NCBI GenBank assembly: GCA_947471745.1
Contig: CANJKZ010000820.1
Location: forward strand, 4,306,501 to 4,370,500
Length of the DNA: 64,000 nt
Direction: 5' to 3'
Source: Closterium sp. Naga37s-1
Taxonomy: Eukaryota > Streptophyta > Zygnematophyceae > Desmidiales > Closteriaceae
Both the position numbers and the translations under genes were made by a program. This document shows, one piece after another, positions 34,728-48,700 of this stretch (its first letter is position 1; each line of letters begins with the position of its first letter). The notes beneath the pieces are model-generated. The model was not told the DNA's origin and ran no database searches. It worked only from the letters and a program-made list of their open reading frames with translations.

Positions 34728-37700
34728 TGGCTGTGCGCACATGCTGTGCTGCCACATGCTGTGCTGCCACATGCTGTGCTGCCACATGCTGTGCTGCCAC
34801 ATGCTATGCTGCCACATGCTGTGCTGGCCACATGCTGTGCTGCCACATGCTGTGCTGCCACATGCTGTGCTGCCACATGCTGTGCTGCCACATGCTGTGC
34901 TGCCACATGCTGTGCTGCCACATGCTGTGCTGCCACATGCTGTGCTGCCACATGCTGTGCTGCCACATGCTGTGCTGCCACATGCTGTGCTGCCACATGC
35001 TGTGCTGCCCACATGCTGTGCTGCCACATGCTGTGCTGCCACATGCTGTGCTGCCACATGCTGTGCTGCCACATGCTGTGCTGCCACATGCTGTGCTGCC
35101 ACATGTGTGCTGCCACATGCTGTGCTGCCACATGCTGTGCTGCCACATGCTGTGCTGCCACATGCTATGCTGCCACATGCTGTGCTGCCACATGCTGTGC
35201 TGCCACATGCTGTGCTGCCACATGCTGTGCTGCCACATGCTGTGCTGCCACATGCTGATGCTGCCACATGCTGTGCTGCCACATGCTGTGCTGCCACATG
35301 CTGTGCTGCCACATGCTATGCTGCCACATGCTGTGCTGCCACATGCTGTGCTGCCACATGCTATGCTGCCACATGCTGTGCTGCCACATGCTGTGCTGCC
35401 ACATGCTGTGCTGCACATGCTGTGCTGCCACATGCTGTGCTGCCACATGCTGTGCTGCCACATGCTGTGCTGCCACATGCTGTGCTGCCACATGCTAGTG
35501 CTGCCACATGCTGTGCTGCCACATGCTGTGCTGCCACATGCTGTGCTGCCACATGCTGTGCTGCCACATGCTGTGCTGCCCACATGCTGTTGCTGCCACA
35601 TCTGTGCTGCCACATGCTGTGCTGCACATGCTGTGCTGCCACATGCTGTGCTGCCACATGCTGTGCTGCCGACATGCTGTGCTGCCACATGCTGTGCTGC
35701 CACATGCTGTGCTGCCACATGCTGTGCTGCCACATGCTGTGCTGCCACATGCTGTGCTGCCACATGCGTGTGCTGCCACATGCTGTGCTGCCACATCTGT
35801 GCTGCCACATGCTGTGCTGCCACATTGCTGTGCTGCCACATGCTGTGCTGCCACATGCTGTGCTGCCACATGCTGTGCTGCCACATGCTGTGCTGCCACA
35901 TGCTGTGCTGCACATGCTGTGCTGCCACATGCTGTGGCTGCCACATGCTGTGCTGCCACATGCTGTGCTGCCACATGCTGTGCTGCCACATGCTGTGCTG
36001 CCACATGCTGTGCTGCCACATGCTGTGCTGCCACATGCTGTGCTGCCACATGCTGTGCTGCCAACATGCTGTGCTGCCACATGCTGTGCTGCCACATGCT
36101 GTGCTGCCACATGCTATGCTGCACATGCTGTGCTGCCACATGCTGTGCTCGCCACATGCTGTGCTGACACATGCTGTGCTGCCACATGCTGTGCTGCCAC
36201 ATGCTGTGCTGCACATTGCTGTGCTGCCAACATGCTGTGCTGCCACATGCTGTGCTGCACATGCGTGCTTGCCACATGCTGGCTGCACATGCTGTGCTGC
36301 CAATGCTGTGCTGCCAAATGCTGTGCTGCCACATGGCTGTGCTGCCACATGCTGTGCTGCCACATGCTGTGATGCCACATGCTGTGCTGCCACATGCTGT
36401 GCTGCACATGCTGTGCTCCACATGCTGTGCTGCCACATGGGCACCCGCTGTGCTGCCACATGCTGTGCTGGCACATGCTGTGCGGCCAACATGCTGTGCT
36501 GCCACGATGCTGTGCTGCCACACTGCTGTGCTGGCCACATTGCTGTGCTGCCACATGCTGTGCTGCCAACATGCTGTGCTGCCACATGGGCACATGTGGC
36601 TGCCACATGCTGTGGCCACATGCTGGCACATGCTGTGCTGCCACATGCTGTGCTGCCACATGCTGTGCTGCCACATGCTGTGCTGCCACATGCTGTGCTG
36701 CCACATGCTGTGCTGCCACATGCTGTGCTGCACATGCTGTGCTGCCACATGCTGTGCTGCCACATGCTGTGCTGCCACATGCTGTGCTGCCACATGCTGT
36801 GCTGCCACATGCTGTGCTGCCACATGCTGTGCTGCCACATGCTGTGCTGCCACATGCTGTGCTGCCACATGCTGTGCTGCCACATGCTGTGCTGCCACAT
36901 GCTGTGCTGCCCATGCTGTGCTGCCACATGCTGTGCTGCCACATGCTGTGCTGCCACATGCTAGTGCTGCCACATGCTGTGCTTGCCACATGCTGTGCTG
37001 CCACATGCTGTGCTGCCACATGCTGTGCTGCCACATGCTGTGCTGCCACATGCTGTGCTGCCACATCCCCATGTGGCTGCCTCTGTGCTGCACATGCTGT
37101 GGCTGCCACATGCTGTGCTGCCACATGCTGTGCTGCCACATGCTGTGCTGCCACATGCTGCTGCCATGCTGTGCCCACATGCTGTGCTGCCACATGCTGT
37201 GCTGCCACAATGCTGTGCTGCCACATGCTGTGCTGCCACATGCTGTGCTGCCACATGCTGTGCTGCCACATGCTGTGCTGCCACATGCTGTGCTGCCACA
37301 TGCTGTGCTGCCACATGCTGTGCTGCCACATGCTGTGCTGCCACATGCTGTGCTGCCACATGCTGTGCTGCCACATGCTGTGCTGCCACATGCTGTGCTG
37401 CCACATGCTGTGCTGCCACATGCTGTGCTGCCACATGCTGTGCTGCCACATGCTGTGCTGCCACATGCTGTGCTGCCACATGCTGTGCTGCCACATGCTG
37501 TGCTGCCACATGCTGTGCTGCCACATGCTGTGCTGCCACATGCTGTGCTGCCACATGCTGTGCTGCCACATGCTGTGCTGCCACATGCTGTGCTGCCACA
37601 TGCTGTGCTGCCACATGCTGTGCTGGCCACATGCTGTGCTGCCACATGCTGTGCTGCCACATGCTGTGCTGCCACATGCTGTGCTGCCACATGCCTGTGC

Positions 37701-39700
37701 TGCCACATGCTGTGCTGCCACATGCTGTGCTGCCACATGCTGTGCTGCCACATGCTGTGCTGCCACATGCTGTGCTGCCACATGCTGTGCTGCCACATGC
37801 TGTGCTGCCACATGCTGTGCTGCCACATGCTGTGCTGCCACATGCTGTGCTGCCACATGCTGTGCTGCCACTTGCTGTGCTGCCACATGCTGTGCTGCCA
37901 CATGCTGTGCTGCCACATGCTGTGCTGCACATGCTGTGCTGCCACATGCTGTTGCTGCCACATGCTATGCTGCCACATGCTGTGCTGCCACATGCTGTGC
38001 TGCCACATGCTGTGCTGCCACATGCTGTGCTGCCACATGCTGTGCTGCCACATGCTGTGCTGCCACATGCTGTGCTGCCACATGCTGTGCTGCCACATGC
38101 TGTGCTGCCACATGCTGTGCTGCCACATGCTGTGCTGCCACATGCTGTGCTGGCCACATGCTGTGCTGCCACATGCTGTGCTGCCACATGCTGTGCTGCC
38201 ACATGCTGTGCTGCCACATGCTGTTCCATGCTGTGCTGCCACATGCTGTGCTGCCACATGCTGTTCTGCCACATGCTGTGCTGCCACATGCTGTGCTGCC
38301 ACATGCTGTTCTGCCACATGCTGTGCTGCCACATGCTGTTCTTGCCACATGCTGTGCTGCCACATGACTGTGCTGTCCACATGCTGTGCTGCACATGCTG
38401 TGCTGCCACAGGCTGTGCTGCCACATGCTGTTCTGCCACATGCTGTGCTGCCACATGCTGTGCTGCACATGCTGTTCTGGCCACATGCTGTGCTGTGTCT
38501 GCCACATGCTGTTCTGCCACATGCTGTTCTGCCACATGCTGGTTCTGCCACATGCTGTTCTGCCACATGCTGTTCTGCACATGCTGTGCTGCCACATGCT
38601 GTGCTGCCACATTGCTGTTCTGCCACATGCTGTGCTGCCACATGCTGTTGCTGCCACATGCTGTGCTGCCACATGCTGTGCTGCCACATGCTGTGCTGCC
38701 ACATGCTGTGCTGCCACATGCTGTGCTGCCACATGCTGTGCTGCCACATGCTGTGCTGCCACATGCTGTGCTGCCACATGCTGTGCTGCCACATGCTGTG
38801 CTGCCACATGCTGTGCTGCCACATGCTGTGCTGCCACATGCTGTGCTGCCACATGCTGTGCTGCCACATGCTGTGCTGCCACATGCTGTGCTGCCACATG
38901 CTGTGCTGCCACATGCTGTGCTGCCACATGCTGTGCTGCCACATGCTGTGCTGCCACATGCTGTGCTGCCACATGCTGTGCTGCCACATGCTGTGGCTGC
39001 CACATGCTGTGCTGCCACATGCTGTGCTGCCACATGCTGTGCTGCCACATGCTGTGCTGCCACATGCTGTGCTGCCACATGCTGTGCTGCCACATGCTGT
39101 GCTGCCACATGCTGTGCCTGCCACATGCTGTGCTGCCACATGCTGTGCTGCCACATGCTGTGCTGCCACATGCTGTGCTGCCACATGCTGTGCTGCCACA
39201 TGCTGTGCTGCCACATGCTGTGCTGCCACATGCTGTGCTGCCACATGCTGTGCTGCCCACATGCTGTGCTGCACATGCTGTGCTGCCACATGCTGTGCTG
39301 CCACATGCTGTGCTGCCACATGCCATGCTGTGCTGCCACATGCTGTGCTGCCACATGCTGTGCTGCCACATGCTGTGCTGCCACATGCTGTGCTGCCACA
39401 TGCTGTGCTGCCACATGCTGTGCTGCCACATGCTGTGCTGCCACATGCTGTGCTGCCACATGCTGTGCTGCACATGCTGTGCTGCCACATGCTGTGCTGC
39501 CACATGCTGTGCTGCCACATGCTGTGCTGCCACATGCTGTGCTGCCACATGCTGTGCTGCCACATGCTGTGCTGCCACATGCTGTGCTGCCACATGCTGT
39601 GCTGCCAATGCTGCCTGCTGCCACATGCTGTGCTGCCACATGCCTGTGCTGCCACTTGCTGTGCTGCCACTTGCTGTGCTGCCACATGCTGTGCTGCACT
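34728..39700 (+). repeat. satellite block B: indel-rich monomers
   Basis: Mostly the CTGTGCTG form, with dozens of 1-2 bp insertions and deletions concentrated at 35,100-37,200, 38,200-38,600 and 39,600. The T variant (CTGTTCTG) first appears near 38,220. Confidence 0.9.
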
Positions 39701-42700
39701 TGCTGTGCTGCCACTTGCTGTGCTGCCACATGCTGTGCTGCCACATGCTGTGCTGCCACATGCTATGCTGCCACATGCTGTGCCACATGCTGTGCTGCCA
39801 CATGCTGTGCTGCCACATGCTGTGCTGCCACATGCTGTGCTGCACATGCTGTGCTGCCACATGCTGTGCTGCCACATGCTGTGCTGCCACATGCTGTGCT
39901 GCCACATGCTGTGCTGCCACATGCTGTGCTGCCACATGCTGTGCACTGCCACATGCTGTGCTGCCACATGCTGTGCTGCCACATGCTGTGCTGCCACATG
40001 CTGTGCTGCCACATGCTGTGCTGCCACATGCTGTGCTGCCACATGCGTGCTGCCACATGCTGTGCTGCCACATGCTGTGCTGCCACATGCTGTGCTGCCA
40101 CATGCTGTGCTGCCACATGCTGTGCTGCCACATGCTGTGCTGCCACATGCTGTTCTGCCACATTGCTGTGCTGCCACATGCTGTGCTGCACATGCTGTGC
40201 TGCCACATGCTGTTCTGCCACATGCTGTGCTGCCACATGCTGTGCTGCCACATGCTGTTCTGCCACATGCTGTGCTGCCACATGCTGTTCTGCCACATGC
40301 TGTTCTGCCACATGCTGTTCTGCCACATGCTGTGCTGCCACATGCTGTTCTGCCACATGCTGTGCTGCCACATGCTGTTCTGCCACATGCTGTTCTGCCA
40401 CATGCTGTTCTGCCACATGCTGTTCTGCCACATGCTGTTCTGCCACATGCTGTTCTGCCACATGCTGTGCTGCCACATGCTGTGCTGCCACATGCTGTGC
40501 TGCCACATGCTGTGCTGCCACATGCTATGCTGCCACATGCTGTGCTGCCACATGCTGTGCTGCCACATGCTGTGCTGCCACATGCTGTGCTGCCACATGC
40601 TGTGCTGCCACATGCTGTGCTGCCACATGCTGTGCTGCCACATGCTGTGCTGCCACATGCTGTGCTGCCACATGCTGTGCTGCCACATGCTGTGCTGCCA
40701 CATGCTGTGCTGCCACATGCTGTGCTGCCACATGCTGTGCTGCCACATGCTGTGCTGCCACATGCTGTGCTGCCACATGCTGTGCTGCCACATGCTGTGC
40801 TGCCACATGCTGTGCTGCCACATGCTGTGCTGCCACATGCTGTGCTGCCACATGCTGTGCTGCCACATGCTGTGCTGCCACATGCTGTGCTGCCACATGC
40901 TGTGCTGCCACATGCTGTGCTGCCACATGCTGTGCTGCACATGCTGTGCTGCCACATGCTGTGCTGCCACATGCTGTGCTGCCACATGCTGTGCTGCCAC
41001 ATGCTGTGCTGCCACATGCTGTGCTGCCACATGCTGTGGCCAATGCTGTGCTGCCACATGCTGTGCTGCCACATGCTGTGCTGCCACATGCTGTGCTGCA
41101 CATGCTGTGCTGCCACATGCTGTGCTGCCACATGCTGTGCTGCCACATGCTGTGCTGCCACATGCTGTGCTGCCACATGCTGTGCTGCCACATGCTGTGC
41201 TGCCACATGCTGTGCTGCCACATGCTGTGCTGCCACATGCTGTTCTGCCACATGCTGTGCTGCCACATGCTGTGCTGCCACATGCTGTGCTGCCACATGC
41301 TGTTCTGCCACATGCTGTGCTGCCACATGCTGTGCTGCCACATGCTGTGCTGCCACATGCTGTGCTGCCACATGCTGTTCTGCCACATGCTGTGCTGCCA
41401 CATGCTGTTCTGCCACATGCTGTGCTGCCACATGCTGTTCTGCCACATGCTGTTCTGCCACATGCTGTTCTGCCACATGCTGTTCTGCCACATGCTGTTC
41501 TGCCACATGCTGTTCTGCCACATGCTGTTCTGCCACATGCTGTGCTGCCACATGCTGTTCTGCCACATGCTGTTCTGCCACATGCTGTTCTGCCACATGC
41601 TGTTCTGCCACATGCTGTGCTGCCACATGCTGTGCTGCCACATGCTGTGCTGCCACATGCTGTTCTGCCACATGCTGTGCTGCCACATGCTGTTCTGCCA
41701 CATGCTGTCTGCCACAGCTGTTCTGCCACATGCTGTTCTGCCACATGCTGTGCTGCCACATGCTGTGCTGCCACATGCTGTGCTGCCACATGCTGTGCTG
41801 CCACATGCTGTGCTGCCACATGCTGTGCTGCCACATGCTGTGCTGCCACATGCTGTGCTGCCACATGCTGTGCTGCCACATGCTGTGCTGCCACATGCTG
41901 TGCTGCCACATGCTGTGCTGCCACATGCTGTTCTGCCACATGCTGTTCTGCCACATGCTGTTCTGCCACATGCTGTGCTGCCACATGCTGTTCTGCCACA
42001 TGCTGTTCTGCCACATGCTGTTCTGCCACATGCTGTGCTGCCACATGCTGTGCTGCCACATGCTGTGCTGCCACATGCTATGCTGCCACATGCTGTGCTG
42101 CCACATGCTATGCTGCCACATGCTGTGCTGCCACATGCTGTGCTGCCACATGCTATGCTGCCACATGCTATGCTGCCACATGCTGTGCTGCCACATGCTA
42201 TGCTGCCACATGCTGTGCTGCCACATGCTGTGCTGCCACATGCTGTGCTGCCACATGCTGTGCTGCCACATGCTGGTGCTGCCACATGCTATGCTGCCAC
42301 ATGTGCTGCCACATGCTGTGCTGCCACATGCTATGCTGCCACATGCTGTGCTGCCACATGCTGTGCTGCCACATGCTATGCTGCCACATGCTATGCTGCC
42401 ACATGCTGTGCTGCCACATGCTGTGCTGCCACATGCTATGCTGCCACATGCTGTGCTGCCACATGCTGTGCTGCCACATGCTGTGCTGCCACATGCTGTG
42501 CTGCCACATGCTGTGCTGCCACATGCTGTGCTGCCACATGCTGTGCTGCCACATGCTGTTCTGCCACATGCTGTGCTGCCACATGCTGTTCTGCCACTTG
42601 CTGTGCTGCCACATGCTGTTCTGCCACATGCTGTTCTGCCACATGCTGTTCTGCCACATGCTGTTCTGCCACATGCTGTTCTGCCACATGCTGTTCTGCC

Positions 42701-45700
42701 ACATGCTGTGCTGCCACATGCTGTTCTGCCACATGCTGTTCTGCCACATGCTGTTCTGCCACATGCTGTGCTGCCACATGCTGTTCTGCCACATGCTGTG
42801 CTGCCACATGCTGTGCTGCCACATGCTGTTCTGCCACATGCTGTGCTGCCACATGCTGTTCTGCCACATGCTGTGCTGCCACATGCTGTTCTGCCACATG
42901 CTGTGCTGCCACATGCTGTTCTGCCACATGCTGTTCTGCCACATGCTGTGCTGCCACATGCTGTTCTGCCACATGCTGTGCTGCCACATGCTGTGCTGCC
43001 ACATGCTGTTCTGCCACGTGCTGTTCTGCCACATGCTGTTCTGCCACATGCTGTTCTGCCACATGCTGTTCTGCCACATGCTGTTCTGCCACATGCTGTG
43101 CTGCCACATGCTGTTCTGCCACATGCTGTTCTGCCACATGCTGTTCTGCCACATGCTGTTCTGCCACATGCTGTTCTGCCACATGCTGTGCTGCACATGC
43201 TGTGCTGCCACATGCTGTGCTGCCACATGCTGTGCTGCCACATGCTGTGCTGCCACATGCTGTGCTGCCACATGCTGTGCTGCCACATGCTGTGCTGCCA
43301 CATGCTGTTCTGCCACATGCTGTGCTGCCACATGCTGTTCTGCCACATGCTGTTCTGCACCTGGTCGCCACATGCTGTTTCTGCCACATGCTGTGCTGCC
43401 ACATGCTGTGCTGCCACATGCTGTGCTGCCACATGCTGTGCTGCCACATGCTGTGCTGCCACATGCTGTGCTGCCACATGCTGTGCTGCCACATGCTGTG
43501 CTGCCACATGCTGTGCTGCCACATGCTGTGCTGCCACATGCTGTGCTGCCACATGCTGTGCTGCCACATGCTGTGCTGCCACATGCTGTGCTGCCACATG
43601 CTGTGCTGCCACATGCTGTGCTGCCACATGCTGTGCTGCCACATGCTGTGCTGCCACATGCTGTTCTGCCACATGCTGTTCTGCCACATGCTGTGCTGCC
43701 ACATGCTGTGCTGCCACATGCTGTGCTGCCACATGCTGTGCTGCCACATGCTGTGCTGCCACATGCTGTGCTGCCACATGCTGTGCTGCCACATGCCTGC
43801 CACATGCTGTGCTGCCACATGCTGTGCTGCCACATGCTGTGCTGCCACATGCTGTGCTGCCACATGCTGTTCCTGCCACATGCTGTGCTGCCACATGCTG
43901 TTCTGCCACATGCTGTGCTGCCACATGCTGTTCTGCCACATGCTGTTCTGCCACATGCTGTTCTGCCACATGCTGTTCTGCCACATGCTGTTCTGCCACA
44001 TGCTGTTCTGCCACATGCTGTTCTGCCACATGCTGTGCTGCCACATGCTGTTCTGCCACATGCTGTTCTGCCACATGCTGTTCTGCCACATGCTGTTCTG
44101 CCACATGCTGTTCTGCCACATGCTGTTCTGCCACATGCTGTGCTGCCACATGCTGTGCTGCCACATGCTGTTCTGCCACATGCTGTGCTGCCACATGCTG
44201 TTTCTGCCACATGCTGTGCTGCACATGCTGTTCTGCCACATGCTGTGCTGCCACATGCTGTGCTGCCACATGCTGTGCTGCCACATGCTGTGCTGCCACA
44301 TGCTGTGCTGCCACATGCTGTGCTGCCACATGCTGTGCTGCCACATGCTGTGCTGCCACATGCTGTGCTGCCACATGCTGTGCTGCCACATGCTGTGCTG
44401 CCACATGCTGTGCTGCCACATGCTGTGCTGCCACATGCTGTGCTGCCACATGCTGTGCTGCCACATGCTGTGCTGCCACATGCTGTGCTGCCACATGCTG
44501 TGCTGCCACATGCTGTGCTGCCACATGCTGTGCTGCCACATGCTGTGCTGCCACATGCTGTGCTGCCACATGCTGTGCTGCCACATGCTGTGCTGCCACA
44601 TGCTGTGCTGCCACATGCTGTGCTGCCACATGCTGTGCTGCCACATGCTGTGCTGCCACATGCTGTGCTGCCACATGCTGTGCTGCCACATGCTGTGCTG
44701 CCACATGCTGTGCTGCCACATGCTGTGCTGCCACATGCTGTGCTGCCACATGCTGTGCTGCCACATGCTGTGCTGCCACATGCTGTGCTGCCACATGCTG
44801 TGCTGCCACATGCTGTGCTGCCACATGCTGTGCTGCCACATGCTGTGCTGCCACTTGCTGTGCTGCCACTTGCTGTGCTGCCACATGCTGTGCTGCCACA
44901 TGCTGTGCTGCCACATGCTGTGCTGCCACATGCTATGCTGCCACATGCTGTGCTGCCACATGCTGTGCTGCCACATGCTGTGCTGCCACATGCTGTGCTG
45001 CCACATGCTGTGCTGCCACATGCTGTGCTGCCACATGCTGTGCTGCCACATGCTGTGCTGCCACATGCTGTGCTGCCACATGCTGTGCTGCCACATGCTG
45101 TGCTGCCACATGCTGTGCTGCCACATGCTGTGCTGCCACATGCTGTGCTGCCACATGCTGTGCTGCCACATGCTGTGCTGCCACATGCTGTGCTGCCACA
45201 TGCTGTTCTGCCACATGCTGTGCTGCCACATGCTGTGCTGCCACATGCTGTTCTGCCACATGCTGTGCTGCCACATGCTGTGCTGCCACATGCTGTGCTG
45301 CCACATGCTGTGCTGCCACATGCTGTGCTGCCACATGCTGTTCTGCCACATGCTGTGCTGCCACATGCTGTGCTGCCACATGCTGTTCTGCCACATGCTG
45401 TGCTGCCACATGCTGTTCTGCCACATGCTGTTCTGCCACATGCTGTTCTGCCACATGCTGTTCTGCCACATGCTGTTCTGCCACATGCTGTGCTGCCACA
45501 TGCTGTGCTGCCACATGCTGTTCTGCCACATGCTGTTCTGCCACATGCTGTTCTGCCACATGCTGTTCTGCCACATGCTGTTCTGCCACATGCTGTTCTG
45601 CCACATGCTGTGCTGCCACATGCTGTGCTGCCACATGCTGTTCTGCCACATGCTGTGCTGCCACATGCTGTTCTGCCACATGCTGTGCTGCCACATGCTG

Positions 45701-48700
45701 TTCTGCCACATGCTGTGCTGCCACATGCTGTTCTGCCACATGCTGTTCTGCCACATGCTGTGCTGCCACATGCTGTTCTGCCACATGCTGTGCTGCCACA
45801 TGCTGTGCTGCCACATGCTGTTCTGCCACATGCTGTTCTGCCACATGCTGTTCTGCCACATGCTGTGCTGCCACATGCTGTTCTGCCACATGCTGTTCTG
45901 CCACATGCTGTTCTGCCACATGCTGTGCTGCCACATGCTGTTCTGCCACATGCTGTTCTGCCACATGCAGTTCTGCCACATGCAGTTCTGCCACATGCTG
46001 TTCTGCCACATGCTGTTCTGCCACATGCTGTTCTGCCACATGCTGTTCTGCCACATGCTGTTCTGCCACATGCTGTTCTGCCACATGCTGTTCTGCCACA
46101 TGCTGTTCTGCCACATGCTGTTCTGCCACATGCTGTTCTGCCACATGCTGTTCTGCCACATGCTGTTCTGCCACATGCTGTTCTGCCACATGCTGTTCTG
46201 CCACATGCTGTGCTGCCACATGCTGTTCTGCCACATGCTGTCTGCACATGCCACATGCTGTTCTGCCACATGCTGTTCTGCCACATGCTGTTCTGCCACA
46301 TGCTGTTCTGCCACATGCTGTTCTGCCACATGCTGTTCTGCCACATGCTGTTCTGCCACATGCTGTTCTGCCACATGCTGTTCTGCCACATGCTGTTCTG
46401 CCACATGCTGTTCTGCCACATGCTGTTCTGCCACATGCTGTTCTGCCACATGCTGTTCTGCCACATGCTGTTCTGCCACATGCTGTTCTGCCACATGCTG
46501 TTCTGCCACATGCTGTTCTGCCACATGCTGTTCTGCCACATGCTGTTCTGCCACATGCTGTTCTGCCACATGCTGTTCTGCCACATGCTGTTCTGCCACA
46601 TGCTGTTCTGCCACATGCTGTTCTGCCACATGCTGTTCTGCCACATGCTGTTCTGCCACCATGCTGTTCTGCCACATGCTGTTCTGCCACATGCTGTTCT
46701 GCCACATGCTGTTCTGCCACATGCTGTTCTGCCACATGCTGTTCTGCCACATGCTGTTCTGCCACATGCTGTTCTGCCACATGCTGTTCTGCCACATGCT
46801 GTGCTGCCCACATGCTGTTCTGCCACATGCTGTGCTGCCACATGCTGTGCTGCCACATGCTGTTCTGCCACATGCTGTTCTGCCACATGCTGTTCGTGCC
46901 ACATGCTGTTCTGCCACGTGCTGTTCTGCCACATGCTGTTCTGCCACATGCTGTGCTGCCACATGCTGTTCTGCCACATGCTGTGCTGCCACATGCTGTT
47001 CTGCCACATGCTGTTCTGCCACATGCTGTTCTGCCACATGCTGTTCTGCCACATGCTGTTCTGCCACATGCTGTTCTGCCACATGCTGTTCTGCCACATG
47101 CTGTTCTGCCACATGCTGTTCTGCCACATGCTGTTCTGCCACATGCTGTTCTGCCACATGCTGTGCTGCCACATGCTGTGCTGCCACATGCTGTGCTGCC
47201 ACATGCTGTTCTGCCACATGCTGTGCTGCCACATGCTGTTCTGCCACATGCTGTGCTGCCACATGCTGTGTCTGCCACAGTGTGCTGCCACATGCTGTTC
47301 TGCCACATGCTGTTCTGCCACATGCTGTTCTGCCACATGCTGTTCTGCCACATGCTGTTCTGCCACATGCTGTTCTGCCACATGCTGTTCTGCCACATGC
47401 TGTTCTGCCACATGCTGTTCTGCCACATGCTGTTCTGCCACATGCTGTGCTGCCACATGCTGTTCTGCCACATGCTGTTCTGCCACATGCTGTTCTGCCA
47501 CATGCTGTTCTGCCACATGCTGTTCTGCCACATGCTGTTCTGCCACATGCTGTTCTGCCACATGCTGTTCTGCCACATGCTGTTCTGCCACATGCTGTTC
47601 TGCCACGTGCTGTTCTGCCACATGCTGTTCTGCCACATGCTGTTCTGCCACATGCTGTTCTGCCACATGCTGTGCTGCCACATGCTGTTCTGCCACATGC
47701 TGTGCTGCCACATGCTGTTCTGCCACATGCTGTTCTGCCACATGCTGTTCTGCCACATGGCTGTTCTGCCACATGCTGTGCTGCCACATGCTGTTCTGCC
47801 ACATGCTGTGCTGCCACATGCTGTGCTGCCACATGCTGTTCTGCCACATGCTGTTCTGCCACATGCTGTTCTGCCACATGCTGTTCTGCCACATGCTGTT
47901 CTGCCACATGCTGTTCTGCCACATGCTGTTCTGCCACATGCTGTGCTGCCACATGCTGTTCTGCCACATGCTGTGCTGCCACATGCTGTTCTGCCACATG
48001 CTGTGCTGCCACATGCTGTGCTGCCACATGCTGTGCTGCCACATGCTGTGCTGCCACATGCTGTGCTGCCACATGCTGTGCTGCCACATGCTGTTCTGCC
48101 ACATGCTGTGCTGCCACATGCTGTTCTGCCACATGCTGTTCTGCCACATGCTGTTCTGCCACATGCTGTTCTGCCACATGCTGTTCTGCCACATGCTGTG
48201 CTGCCACATGCTGTTCTGCCACATGCTGTGCTGCCACATGCTGTTCTGCCACATGCTGTGCTGCCACATGCTGTGCTGCCACATGCTGTGCTGCCACATG
48301 CTGTGCTGCCACATGCTGTGCTGCCACATGCTGTGCTGCCACATGCTGTGCTGCCACATGCTGTGCTGCCACATGCTGTTCTGCCACATGCTGTTCTGCC
48401 ACATGCTGTTCTGCCACATGCTGTTCTGCCACATGCTGTTCTGCCACATGCTGTGCTGCCACATGCTGTTCTGCCACATGCTGTGCTGCCACATGCTGTT
48501 CTGCCACATGCTGTGCTGCCACATGCTGTGCTGCCACATGCTGTGCTGCCACATGCTGTGCTGCCACATGCTGTGCTGCCACATGCTGTGCTGCCACATG
48601 CTGTGCTGCCACATGCTGTGCTGCCACATGCTGTTCTGCCACATGCTGTGCTGCCACATGCTGTTCTGCCACATGCGTGCTGCCACATGCTGTTCTGCCA

